NCBI GenBank assembly: GCA_963824805.1
Contig: CAWGQZ010000072.1
Span: forward strand, 1-64,000
DNA length: 64,000 bases
Direction: 5' to 3'
DNA from: DATBAT01 sp963824805
Lineage (GTDB): Bacteria > Acidobacteriota > Terriglobia > Terriglobales > Acidobacteriaceae
The position numbers and the translations under genes were made by a program. The notes below the pieces were generated by a model. The model did not search any database, was not told the DNA's origin, and saw only the letters and a program-made list of their open reading frames with translations. Shown here one piece after another: positions 52,433-61,972 of this stretch (position 1 is the stretch's first letter; every line of letters starts with the position of its first letter).

Positions 52433-52646
52433 GCAGGGCAGAGTATCCTTTGCCCAGCATCACCGCCATCCGAATTCTGATTTCGTAATGAAATGCCTGG
52501 GCGTGTCGCCGACGTTATACATAACATTCCACACGGTTACGAAAGGCCAGTTTTGGCTGCATCAGACGAAGGAAATCCGGCATCCAAGAGATATAATGGA
52601 TGGAACTTCCACGGGGAAGTACTGTCTGTTGTGAGAAGACTTCTGA

Positions 52647-53864
52647 ATGTCCAACAAAATCAAAGCTGTGATTCTCATCCCTTCCGCTGCTGTGCTGATC
52701 TTCACCATGGTGGGCGGGCTGGACGCTGTCCGCGCATCGAATAATGACGGTGCTTATCGCCAGATGACGGTGTACAGCGAAGTGCTGTCGCGTGTGCGCA
52801 GCGAATACGTGGAAGAGCCGAATATTCCGGCGGTGACCGACGGAGCCCTGCACGGCCTGCTGGAATCGCTCGATTCCAACTCCAGCTACCTGAGCGCTGC
52901 CCAGTACAAGGAATACAAGGCGCACAAGAATGACGCCAAGGGAGAGATCGGCGCTGCGGTATCGAAGCGCTTCGGCTACGCGTCGGTGATCTCGGTAATT
53001 CCTGGCGGCCCAGCTGACAAAGCGGGGATCCAGTCGACCGATATTTTCGAAGCCATTGAAGGCAAGAGCACACGCGAGATGTCGCTGGCAGAAATCCGCA
53101 ACCTGCTTTCCGGACAGCCCGGATCGAACGTGAATGTTGCCGTCGTTCGTGCACGCCGCGCCGAACCAGAAAAGGTGACCATCACTCGAAATACGGTTGT
53201 CATTCCGCCGGTTACCGAAAAGATTGTGGACGAGGGCATTGGCGATATTCAGGTCGATGCGCTTACCAAGGGGAAATCTCAGGAAATTGCCGCCAAAATC
53301 AAAGACGCGCAAAAAGCTGGCGCCAAGAAGCTGATTCTCGACTTGCGCAACTGCGCCGAGGGCGAAGAGGCCGAAGGGGTGGCGGTAGCGAACCTTTTCC
53401 TGAATCACGGAACGATCGCTTATCTGCAAGGCCAGAAATACCCCAAAGAAGCCTTCAATGCTGATCCCGCAAAAGCCGTCACCGCGCTGCCTACGGTTGT
53501 TCTGGTGAATAAGGGGACAGCGGGCGCCGCCGAGATTGTTGCGGCGGCTCTGATGGAGAATGCACGCGCCGATGTTGTCGGCGACAAAACCTTTGGCGAT
53601 GGCTCGGTGCAGAAGACGATCGATTTGCCGGATGGATCTGCGATCATCCTATCGATTGCAAAATATTATTCGCCGCGCGGGAAGGCCATCCAGGATACGG
53701 CTGTGACGCCCAACGTTCTGGTGGCGGGCACGGACGAAGACGCCGCCGTCCCGGATGAAGACGAAAACGCCACTCCGGCCGTGGAAGAAAAGAAGCCTGC
53801 GCCTCCACAACAGGATGAGCAGATGGAGAAGGCCATCCAGTTGATCAAGACTCGGACCAGCTAG
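52647..53864 (+). CDS. S41-family C-terminal-processing-protease-like protein, catalytic residues replaced
   Basis: 405 residues with a signal/anchor helix (about 5-30), a helical region, a PDZ domain (about 98-172; FGYASVISVIPGGPADKAGI) and an S41 fold (about 180-345). At the protease signature it reads VLVNKGTAGAAEIVAAAL. The Ser of the usual SASASE becomes G293. The general-base Lys of FGKG is D318 in TFGDGSVQ, and the third residue is E304. With the Tsp residues S430, K455 and D441 as reference, the catalytic set is lost. The protein should bind peptides through PDZ without cutting them, a pseudo-protease. A Pro/Glu-rich tail ends it. Confidence 0.85.
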   Translation: MSNKIKAVILIPSAAVLIFTMVGGLDAVRASNNDGAYRQMTVYSEVLSRVRSEYVEEPNIPAVTDGALHGLLESLDSNSSYLSAAQYKEYKAHKNDAKGEIGAAVSKRFGYASVISVIPGGPADKAGIQSTDIFEAIEGKSTREMSLAEIRNLLSGQPGSNVNVAVVRARRAEPEKVTITRNTVVIPPVTEKIVDEGIGDIQVDALTKGKSQEIAAKIKDAQKAGAKKLILDLRNCAEGEEAEGVAVANLFLNHGTIAYLQGQKYPKEAFNADPAKAVTALPTVVLVNKGTAGAAEIVAAALMENARADVVGDKTFGDGSVQKTIDLPDGSAIILSIAKYYSPRGKAIQDTAVTPNVLVAGTDEDAAVPDEDENATPAVEEKKPAPPQQDEQMEKAIQLIKTRTS

Positions 53865-53882
53865 ATCGTTTGCGATGCTTGG

Positions 53883-53909
53883 AAGCGCTCCTGCGGGCGC
53901 GCTTTTTGT
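53883..53909 (+). terminator. Likely intrinsic terminator after S41-like gene
   Basis: AAGCGC and GCGCTT pair across 10 bases, followed by TTTG. It lies 18 bases past the stop codon. Confidence 0.5.
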
Positions 53910-53931
53910 TTGCCACGACAGTCTCAAATTC

Positions 53932-54032
53932 TCACCCACAGATAACGCAGATCTACAGAGTTCTGTTGTACGAGATAGACGATCGAGAGAAAGATAGATT
54001 CCGCTCTGGAAATCGGTGTTATCTGTGGGTGA
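53932..54032. repeat. 101-bp element with 15-bp perfect inverted repeats
   Basis: TCACCCACAGATAAC (53932-53946) pairs exactly with GTTATCTGTGGGTGA (54018-54032), separated by 71 bases. It resembles a MITE or a remnant of one, between the S41-like and PBP genes. Confidence 0.55.
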
Positions 54033-54127
54033 AAAAGGCTTTGGGTCTGTTACCGACGACTAGGACGTCTCGCTCCTAATCCCTGTCTGGCGGCAAGCCG
54101 CCCTGCTATCCTGAAGTCATTCCTTCC

Positions 54128-56357
54128 ATGCAGTCGATTTTCCAAGAAGACTCCGCTCCGGCCGAAGGCACAAGCCGGAAAACGGTGGCGCGCCTCGTCT
54201 TTGGCGTGCTGATCGTATTGTCGGCTGCCATCGGTGCGGCTACCGGCGTCCTGTTCGTCAATTCGACGGACCTGCCGCAGGTGGGGGAACTGGAACACTA
54301 CCGGCCGAGTTCGATCACCCAGCTTTATGACGACCAGAAAAAAGTTGTCGGGTCATTTGCTTTGCAGCGGCGGGTGATCGCCAGCTATGACGACTTTCCC
54401 CAAACTTTACGCGACGCGCTGATCTCCATCGAGGACAAGGATTTCTACCGCCACTGGGGGATTAACGTATGGCGAATTGCGGGTGCGGCTTTTCGCGATA
54501 TCGAGTCAGGCGGACGTGTGCAGGGTGCGTCGACACTGACCATGCAGCTTGCCCGCAATCTGTTTCTGTCGCCCGACCGGTCGTGGCACCGCAAGATTCA
54601 GGAGGCGGTACTGGCCATCCAGATCGAGCGCCGCTTCACCAAGCAGCAGATATTCACGCTCTATGCTAACCAGATTTATCTGGGACACGGCGTCTACGGT
54701 TTCGAAGCGGCCTCGGAATACTACTTCAGCAAACCCGCGAAATCGCTGACGGTTCCTGAAGCTGCGATGTTGGCGGGGCTGCCGAAATCTCCTGCGTATT
54801 ATTCGCCGATCAATCACGCTGACCGCGCTCTCAAGCGCCGCAATCTGGTGATCAACTCCATGCTTGAGGACGGCAAGGTGACCGCCGACCAAGCGACAAT
54901 TTTGCGTGATACTCCGCTCGGACTGAAGCTCGCACCATGAATCCGCGTCACTTGCCCCGTGGTTTGTGGAGGAGATTCGCCGCTATCTCGAAGCCAAGTA
55001 CGGCAGCGACCAGGTCCACGAAGGCGGGCTTCGCGTTTATACCTCCCTGAACACCGACATGCAGCGCGCCGCCAATAAAGCTGTGCTCGACGGGCTCGCC
55101 GCCTACGAACGGCGTCATGGCTGGCGAGGGCATCTGCCAAATGTAATCGCGATGGGCGAGGCGGTGTCGAGCTATCAGCATCCTGACTGGGAAGACGAGC
55201 CCAGCGTGGATGGCTATACCCATGCGATCGTTACCGAAACCTCGCCCTCAGGGGCGACAGTTGAATTCGGACGATACGAGGCCTCCCTGACGCCAGTCGA
55301 TGTCGCGTGGACACAGCACAAAATTCCGGACCTGCTGAAAGTCGGCGACCTGGTCTACGTTAAGGTTTCGTCGCTTGCAGAAAATGGAAAGGCTGAGGTC
55401 GAACTGGAGCAGGATACCGGCACCCAGGGCGCACTGCTGGCCATCGACAATGCAACTGGCGAGATCAAAGCCATGGTAGGTGGACGCGATTTCAATCTTT
55501 CGAAATTCAACCGTGCCACGCAGGCGTTGCGTCAGGTCGGGTCGTCATTCAAGCCCTACGTTTACACAGCCGCCATCGATCAAGGCGCGACGCCGGATGA
55601 CACCGTACTCGATGCGCCCGTGACCTTCCAGACCGCGTCGGGTCCCTATACTCCTCACAACTACGACGATAAATTTGAAGGGACGATCACATTGCGTCGG
55701 GCGCTGGCGCAGTCACGTAATATCCCGGCATTGAAGGTGGCCGATGGCGTCGGCATTCGCAGCGTCATTGACTACGCTCGCCGCTTCGGAATCACCTCGA
55801 ACCTGCCGGCGTATCTTCCGGTGGCTCTGGGGGCAGCCGAAGTTACGTTACTGGAGCAGACCTCGGGATTCAGCGTCTTTCCCAGCGATGGAGTTCGCGT
55901 TGCGCCGCGTTACATCGTCAAGGTCACCGATTACGACGGGCGCGTGCTGGAAGAAGATTTTCCTGACGTGAAGGACGTGATCAAAGAGCGCACCGCGCGC
56001 GTCATGACTTCGATGCTGCGGGAAGTTGTGTTGCACGGGACCGCAGTGTCGGCTAATACCTTGAAGTTGCCGCTGGCGGGAAAGACGGGCACAACTAATG
56101 ATTTCACCGACGCGTGGTTTGTCGGCTTCTCGCCCGCGACTACCTGCGGCGTATGGATCGGATACGACGAAAAGAAATCGCTCGGCGCCAAAGAGAGCGG
56201 CGCTCGCGCCGCACTACCCATCTGGATAAACTTCATGAAAACCGCGCTGGCGGGGAAAGACCCGGGCGAATTCCAACCGCTAAGCGACTCGATAGCTCCA
56301 ATCGCCCGGAAGGTGGATACGCCCGACACCGCGCCCGCGGAAGAAGAAGCGCATTAG
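54128..56357 (+). pseudogene. Class A penicillin-binding protein (PBP1A-like), one frameshift
   Basis: About 742 residues after correction. The first part has an N-terminal membrane anchor and the GT51 transglycosylase motifs: SIEDKDFYRHWGIN, GASTLTMQLARNLFLS, RKIQEAVLAIQIERRF and KQQIFTLYANQIYLGHG. It stops after DTPLGLKLAP. The second part (from about 54941) has VEEIRRYLEAKYGSD and the transpeptidase motifs SSFKPYVYTAAI (active-site Ser-X-X-Lys), SRNIPALKV (SxN) and KTGTTNDFTDAWF. Removing one C at 54935-54936 joins them as HESASLAPWFVEEIRRY. The enzyme polymerises and cross-links peptidoglycan at the cytoplasmic membrane's outer face. Confidence 0.85.
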
Positions 56358-56373
56358 GTCACGGCCGCATGCC

Positions 56374-56398
56374 TGAGACGTAGCGAAGCTACATCTCT
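56374..56398. repeat. AGAGACGTAGC hairpin repeat, copy 2
   Basis: GAGACGTAGC and GCTACATCTC pair with one mismatch around GAA. Same family as 24081-24105. Confidence 0.5.
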
Positions 56399-56457
56399 AC
56401 ACGATCCCAGCAAGGTTTCCAAATCTCTGCCGCCTGATTGATAATCCATCTACTCCA

Positions 56458-57135
56458 ATGGATATCCGCACCGGATTACTCTCCGCCGTCGAGGCCACCA
56501 TCCTGGTCTTCGCCGCGCTGTTCCCCATCGTCAATCCTCTAGGCAGTGCCGCGATTTTCATCAATCTTACGGGCGCTATCCATCCCCATGTGCAGCGCAT
56601 TCTAGCGCGCAAGGTAGCGTTGTTCAGTTTCTTTCTGCTGATCGGATCGCTGCTGTTTGGGGCCAAAGTCCTTTCTTTCTTCGGAGTTTCCATTTACGCC
56701 GTGCAGATCGGAGGAGGGTTGGTGGTCGCGGCCACGGGATGGTCGTTGCTCAATCAAACAGTCGCCGGCGCAGCTACTCGCTCGCCGACCGACCGCGACA
56801 TTCTGGCGAATGCGTTTTATCCCTACACCTTGCCTATCACGGTTGGCCCGGGATCAATTTCTGTCGCGGTAACTCTGGGCGCTCACGTGCCGACCGAAGT
56901 CCATGCCAATTCCATCTTTTCGCCGGTAGTACTTATCGCGTCGCTAGTGGGGATCGTGGCGATCTGCTTTCTTATCTACATCTGTTATCGCTACGCGGAT
57001 GCGGCCCATCGGTTCCTGGGCGCTACCGGCACGTCGGTACTTATGCGGCTCTCATCCTTCATTCTGTTGTGCATCGGAGTTCAGATTGTGGCGACGGGAG
57101 TGAGAGCCTACCTGGAAACCATCAAGCGCCTCTAG
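56458..57135 (+). CDS. MarC family membrane protein
   Basis: 225 residues with six membrane helices and the MarC signature FAALFPIVNPLGSAAIFINL near the start. Further conserved parts are GLVVAATGWSLLNQ and YPYTLPITVGPGSISVAVTL, with the repeat-like half-structure of the family. MarC proteins sit in the inner membrane; their transported substrate is not established. The stop overlaps the convergent trpE stop by 3 bases. Confidence 0.85.
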   Translation: MDIRTGLLSAVEATILVFAALFPIVNPLGSAAIFINLTGAIHPHVQRILARKVALFSFFLLIGSLLFGAKVLSFFGVSIYAVQIGGGLVVAATGWSLLNQTVAGAATRSPTDRDILANAFYPYTLPITVGPGSISVAVTLGAHVPTEVHANSIFSPVVLIASLVGIVAICFLIYICYRYADAAHRFLGATGTSVLMRLSSFILLCIGVQIVATGVRAYLETIKRL

Positions 57136-58613
57136 ACATTTCCGCGAGCTCGCCCCACCGCGCGCAGCACGGCTTGGGCTTTATTCATCGACTCTTCGAA
57201 TTCGCGTTCAGGGTCGGAGTCGGCGACGATCCCTGCACCCGCCTGCAGATAGGCCTTCTTTCCACGCATGACCATAGTGCGAATCGCAATGCACGAATCC
57301 AGATTGCCCGCGAAATCTGCGTACAGAACAGATCCGCCGTAAACTCCGCGCCGGGTCGGCTCAAGTTCTTCGATGATCTGCATGGCACGAACCTTGGGCG
57401 CGCCACTAAGGGTTCCGGCCGGAAAGCATGCCGCCAACGCGTCCATCGCATCGAGCTCCGGTCGAAGCTTGCCTTCGAGTGCCGAAACCAGATGCATGAC
57501 GTGCGAATAGCGCTCGACATACATCAGGTCGCGGACTTTCACCGAACCGTACTCACTTACTCGTCCGAGATCATTCCGCCCAAGATCGACCAGCATCACA
57601 TGTTCGGCACGCTCTTTCTCGTCTTCCAGCATCGCCTTTTCCAGGCGATGATCTTCGGCTTCGTCTTTCCCTCGCGGATGCGTGCCGGCAATCGGCCGGT
57701 ATTCCAGTTTGCGGCCGGTTACGCGCACCAGCATTTCCGGGGAGGAACCCAGTACGTGGATGTCGCCGGTCCGCAGAAAATACATGTAGGGAGAGGGATT
57801 CACCGTCCGTAGCGCGCGATAAATATCGAAGGGTGGGATCTCGGGAACAAAATCCACGCGCTGTGAAAGCACTACCTGAAATATGTCACCGGCTGCAATG
57901 TATTTTTTCGCGCGTTCCACGGCCTTCATATAGCCGGATTTGCTGGTCCCGGCGTGTACTTTCAGTTTTGCCCCGGGCTTCCTGCCGGACTGTTGCCACT
58001 GCGCGGGGCGCAACCCCCGAGCCAGTTTCTTCTCCAGGGCTTCAATATCCGCGACCGCGCGATCGTACGCTTTGCGCGGCTTCTCTCGCGTGAGGTCGGC
58101 GCTGGCAATGATGTGGATCTGATGGCGCAGGTGATCGAAGGCAAGAAGGCGATCGAAGAACATCAATACGCAATCCGGAACCAGCAGATCGTCTTTCGTG
58201 GTCAGCCCGATGTTTTCCAGCTGGCGGACCGTGTCGTAGGCAAAATATCCCACTGCTCCGGCGGTAAACGGCGGCAGGCCGGGAAGCAATGCGGGACGGT
58301 GCCGCCTCAATTCCTCTTTCACGATCTGAAAGACATTCCCCTGCCGCCTCTCGGTTCGCTTGCCCTGTTGAACTGTAATTTCATTTCCATGGGCGCGAAT
58401 CTGCATGTAAGGCCGTGCGCCTACGAAGGTGTAGCGGCCGATCTGCTCGCCACGTTCGACCGATTCCAGAAGAAAGGCGTCCTGCTCATCGCCGGCGACG
58501 GCCAGGAAAGCTGAAACAGTCGTCAGCAGATCGGCCGGGACCGACTTCACGATCGGGATCAACGTGGCTTCGCCAGCCAATCGGGAGAATTTCTTATAGT
58601 CTGGGACGGGCAT
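57132..58613 (-). CDS. trpE: Anthranilate synthase component I
   Basis: 493 residues. It converts chorismate plus ammonia (from TrpG glutaminase) to anthranilate. Landmarks are PPFTAGAVGYFAYDTVR in the N-terminal half and, in the catalytic half, YIAAGDIFQVVLSQRVDFVP, NPSPYMYFLRTGDIHVLGSS, EHVMLVDLGRNDLGRV, FPAGTLSGAPKVRAMQIIEE and YGGSVLYADFAGNLDSCIAI. The N-terminal LLESVERGEQIGRYTF is typical of the feedback-inhibition site of TrpE. No trpG or other trp genes adjoin it, so the glutaminase must be elsewhere. Length is normal. Confidence 0.93.
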   Translation of the reverse strand: MPVPDYKKFSRLAGEATLIPIVKSVPADLLTTVSAFLAVAGDEQDAFLLESVERGEQIGRYTFVGARPYMQIRAHGNEITVQQGKRTERRQGNVFQIVKEELRRHRPALLPGLPPFTAGAVGYFAYDTVRQLENIGLTTKDDLLVPDCVLMFFDRLLAFDHLRHQIHIIASADLTREKPRKAYDRAVADIEALEKKLARGLRPAQWQQSGRKPGAKLKVHAGTSKSGYMKAVERAKKYIAAGDIFQVVLSQRVDFVPEIPPFDIYRALRTVNPSPYMYFLRTGDIHVLGSSPEMLVRVTGRKLEYRPIAGTHPRGKDEAEDHRLEKAMLEDEKERAEHVMLVDLGRNDLGRVSEYGSVKVRDLMYVERYSHVMHLVSALEGKLRPELDAMDALAACFPAGTLSGAPKVRAMQIIEELEPTRRGVYGGSVLYADFAGNLDSCIAIRTMVMRGKKAYLQAGAGIVADSDPEREFEESMNKAQAVLRAVGRARGNV

Positions 58614-58872
58614 GACGGTTCCTGCGGTGGCAACCGCGGGTCATTCATTATAACGGCGAAGTCCCGAAAGCTGCCCGCATAGGGCACTAACTAATGAGGA
58701 CGCGTTCACCAAGGTTTCAGCCTTGAATTTCCCTCGTGCGGGGTGGTGTCCTTCGTGTTTATTGCTTCCGTGAACCCAACTAGTAACAGAGACAAGGGTA
58801 ACCAGCGAATGAATTGACGGATTCGCAATAGCGATAGAAGATGACAGCAAATCGCGCAAATATGGGGAGTGT

Positions 58873-59688
58873 ATGCGGGTTAAGTTCTGGGGCGTGCGTG
58901 GCTCGGTGCCTGCCCCGCAGAAGGAAAATGTCCGCTACGGAGGAAACACCTCCTGCGTTGAAGTGCGCGTGGGCGACAAGATTTATCTCTTTGACTGCGG
59001 CACCGGTTTGCGGCTGGCGGGCGAGCATCTGATCCGTGAGTTCGCACAACGGCCGGTGTTTGCCCACGTGTTCGTCTCGCATTTTCATTGGGACCACATT
59101 CAGGGTTTCCCCTTTTGCGCTCCGCTCTACAACCAGCAGAATTGCTTCGTCTTCCATTGCTCCAGCCGCATGCGCAATCTCAAGCAGGTGATGGAAGAAC
59201 AAATGTCATCGCCGTACTTTCCTGTCCGCCTGAGCGAAATGAAGGCGCAGCTCAAGTATCACGACATCGAGGAAGGACGGCTGCCGCTTGACGACATGAA
59301 CGTCCAGACCATGTGGCTCAATCATCCCCAGGGCTGCATGGGATTTCGTCTGGAAACCAAGGAAGGCACCTTCGTCTATGCCACCGACAACGAGCCCGGT
59401 GATCCGGTGTTCGACAAGAACGTGCGCAAACTGGCAGCTGGGGCCGATGTACTCATCTATGACGCGCAATATCTTCCCGATGAATACGCTGCGGGACGGC
59501 GCGGCTGGGGCCACAGTCACTGGCGGGAAGCGGTAAATATTGTGATGGAGTCAGGAGCAAAAGAGCTGGTGCTGTTCCACCATGATCCTTCGCACGACGA
59601 CGCATGTCTCGATCGCGTAGTGAAAGAAGCAACCAACTACTACCCCAAAGTGCGAGCCGCCGCTGAAGGCTCCGAGATCGAACTCTAG
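58873..59688 (+). CDS. MBL-fold metallo-hydrolase
   Basis: 271 residues. It begins MRVKFWGVRGSVPAP, as in the RNase Z-like and related MBL families. The metal motif is SHFHWDHIQGFP (HxHxDH). Other ligands fit ATDNEPGD and the C-terminal HSHWREAV and LFHHDPSHDD segments. The role could be a phosphodiesterase or a lactonase; the start resembles the cyclic-nucleotide/tRNase Z-like group. Cytoplasmic, no signal. It lies upstream of gdhA but with a 221-base gap. Confidence 0.85.
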   Translation: MRVKFWGVRGSVPAPQKENVRYGGNTSCVEVRVGDKIYLFDCGTGLRLAGEHLIREFAQRPVFAHVFVSHFHWDHIQGFPFCAPLYNQQNCFVFHCSSRMRNLKQVMEEQMSSPYFPVRLSEMKAQLKYHDIEEGRLPLDDMNVQTMWLNHPQGCMGFRLETKEGTFVYATDNEPGDPVFDKNVRKLAAGADVLIYDAQYLPDEYAAGRRGWGHSHWREAVNIVMESGAKELVLFHHDPSHDDACLDRVVKEATNYYPKVRAAAEGSEIEL

Positions 59689-59909
59689 CGCCAGTAGAGC
59701 CGAGCTCCGCTATGTCTCGGCCATGTGTACAAACCTGCAAAAAAGGTTGCAAAACAGAACGTCCGATTTTCATTCCAATGTCCAGTGACCCTTCGCTGAC
59801 TTGCTTCCCCATGTAACGGCTGCTTATACTCCAAAGGGTTCCGCGCCCGCGCCGCCGCGACCTTCCCGGTGCTGGCTCACCCAATCTGCACACACAATCG
59901 CCGGAGATC

Positions 59910-61178
59910 ATGATGAAGACAGTAGAAGTCGAGCAGGAACTCAACGCTTGGGAGGAACAGGCTGCACGCTTCGACCTGGCCGCCCAGAAGCTGAATCTGG
60001 AGGAGGGGCTGTGGAAGGTCCTGCGCTATCCCAACCGGGAAATTATCCTTCACATTCCAGTCGCGCTCGACAAGGGCGGACTCGAGGTCTACACCGGGTT
60101 CCGCGTCCAGCACTCGATTGCTCGCGGACCGTCCAAAGGCGGCATCCGCTACTCGCCCGACGTTACCCTTGACGAAGTTCGCGCCTTGGCAAGCTGGATG
60201 ACGTGGAAGTGCGCGGTGGTGAACATTCCTTTCGGCGGCGCCAAGGGCGGCATTATTTGCGACCCTCACAAAATGTCGCAAGGCGAACTGGAACGCATGA
60301 CCCGCCGCTACACTGCGGAACTAGTTGAATTCATCGGCCCCGAAAAAGATGTTCCTGCTCCCGACATCAACACCAATGAACAGACTATGGCATGGATTAT
60401 GGATACCTATTCTATGCATATGCGGCAAACCGTAACCGCGGTGGTCACTGGGAAGCCGATCAACATCGGCGGATCGCGCGGGAGGCGGGAAGCCACCGGG
60501 CGCGGCATCATGATCTGCTGCAATGAAGCCGTGAGAAAGCTGGGGATGTCGATTGAGCAGACCCGCGTGATCGTGCAGGGCTTCGGCAACGTGGGATCGA
60601 ACGCAGCCCGCCTGATGGCGGCGGCTGGCTACAAGATCATCGGCATCGGCGAAGTGGATGGCGGTCTTTACAACTCGAATGGAATCGACATGGAAGCCCT
60701 GTGGCTGCATCGCCAGAAGAATGGCACCATTCACGGCTTTTCCGGAGCGGAAAAAGCTGATCCGTTGCAGTTGCTGATCACGGATTGCGACATTCTCATT
60801 CCGGCTGCAACCGAGAATCAAATCACCCGCCACAATGCTTCTGAGGTGAAGTGCCGCATTCTGGCTGAAGGTGCAAACGGTCCAACCACTTTTGCCGCAG
60901 ATGAAATCCTCGGGGAGAAGAACGTATTTATCATCCCCGACATTCTCTGCAACGCCGGTGGCGTGACCACCTCCTACTTCGAATGGGTGCAAGACCGCCA
61001 GGGATACTTCTGGAAAGAATCGGTAGTAAACGAGCAACTCGAAGAAATCATGAAAGCAGCCTTTGAAGATGTGGTCCGCTACGCGGAAACCCACCACGTC
61101 AACAATCGTATTGCTGCATACATGCTGGCGATCGACCGGGTGGCATACACCATCCGCCAGCGCGGAATCTACGCGTAG
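59910..61178 (+). CDS. gdhA: Glutamate dehydrogenase
   Basis: 422 residues. It interconverts glutamate with 2-oxoglutarate and ammonia. Conserved segments are YTGFRVQHSIARGPSKGGIR, WKCAVVNIPFGGAKGGI with the catalytic Lys, GPEKDVPAPDINTNEQTMAW with the catalytic Asp, the NAD-binding IVQGFGNVGSNAARLMAAAG, and ILAEGANGPTTFAADEIL. The short length (about 420) and motif set indicate the small hexameric type found in Bacillus RocG/GudB and related enzymes. It could serve in catabolism or nitrogen assimilation. The coenzyme preference cannot be read safely. Confidence 0.95.
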   Translation: MMKTVEVEQELNAWEEQAARFDLAAQKLNLEEGLWKVLRYPNREIILHIPVALDKGGLEVYTGFRVQHSIARGPSKGGIRYSPDVTLDEVRALASWMTWKCAVVNIPFGGAKGGIICDPHKMSQGELERMTRRYTAELVEFIGPEKDVPAPDINTNEQTMAWIMDTYSMHMRQTVTAVVTGKPINIGGSRGRREATGRGIMICCNEAVRKLGMSIEQTRVIVQGFGNVGSNAARLMAAAGYKIIGIGEVDGGLYNSNGIDMEALWLHRQKNGTIHGFSGAEKADPLQLLITDCDILIPAATENQITRHNASEVKCRILAEGANGPTTFAADEILGEKNVFIIPDILCNAGGVTTSYFEWVQDRQGYFWKESVVNEQLEEIMKAAFEDVVRYAETHHVNNRIAAYMLAIDRVAYTIRQRGIYA

Positions 61179-61202
61179 TTCCAACTGCTTACAGCCATCC
61201 GA

Positions 61203-61223
61203 GGACGGGCGACCGGCCCGTCC
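61203..61223. terminator. GC-rich hairpin after gdhA
   Basis: GGACGGGC and GCCCGTCC around GACCG. Similar to the hairpins at 26129 and 50302. No T run follows. Confidence 0.45.
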
Positions 61224-61324
61224 CCAGCGCCGGAAAGTCAACATTTCCCAGCGCGATCCTCAATTGCTTACTTCTTCCGTGTAGAGGATAATCGCCGGGG
61301 GAACGTGTTTTCCTCAGTGACCTG

Positions 61325-61972
61325 GTGAACCTGCCGAATTCCATCACGCTGACCCGCATCGGCAGCATTCCGTTGCTGATTTGGATACTCTCAACCCAAC
61401 GGTTTTCCGGAGTGGACGGGGAAAAGGAACTGTTGGCGTCGGCGTTGTTTATAGCCGCATCGATCACCGACGGCATTGATGGGTATCTTGCCCGCAAGCG
61501 GGGACAAATCACCACCATGGGCATGCTTCTCGACCCCTTGGCTGACAAGCTGCTAATCGCCGCGGCATTTGTGGCTCTGGTGCAATACAACCCCAGCCTG
61601 GTTCCGGCCTGGGTGGCGGTGGTGGTGATCGGCCGGGAATTTCTGGTCAGCGGGCTGCGATCGATTGCAGCCTCGGAGGGCTTCACCATCGAAGCCAGCG
61701 AGCTCGGCAAGTTCAAAATGCTGGTACAGATTGTTTCAGTTGTGGCGGTGATCCTCGACCATCGCTGGAAAGAGTGGCCGGTCGGTCCTTACATATTCCC
61801 TGTGCACTGGATCGCTTTCATCTCCATCTGGTTCATGGTTTTTCTATCGCTGGTCTCGGCCTTCGACTATTTCAAGGCGTTCTGGGCAAAGATCGACCGC
61901 CAGTCGGTAAAGCGCCGCCGCCGGTCGTTCGTGCTCAGCCGGCGGAGGAAGAACGATGTGCCCGCAACCTGA
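61325..61972 (+). CDS. pgsA: CDP-diacylglycerol-glycerol-3-phosphate 3-phosphatidyltransferase
   Basis: 215 residues, the membrane enzyme that makes phosphatidylglycerol phosphate. The CDP-alcohol phosphatidyltransferase motif is complete: TDGIDGYLARKRGQITTMG followed by MLLDPLADKL. The N-terminus NLPNSITLTRIGSIPLLIWI is typical. Four to six membrane helices follow. The tail (QSVKRRRRSFVLSRRRKND) is very basic. Its end overlaps the AMMECR1 gene by 17 bases, so the two are probably translated together. Confidence 0.93.
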   Translation: MNLPNSITLTRIGSIPLLIWILSTQRFSGVDGEKELLASALFIAASITDGIDGYLARKRGQITTMGMLLDPLADKLLIAAAFVALVQYNPSLVPAWVAVVVIGREFLVSGLRSIAASEGFTIEASELGKFKMLVQIVSVVAVILDHRWKEWPVGPYIFPVHWIAFISIWFMVFLSLVSAFDYFKAFWAKIDRQSVKRRRRSFVLSRRRKNDVPAT

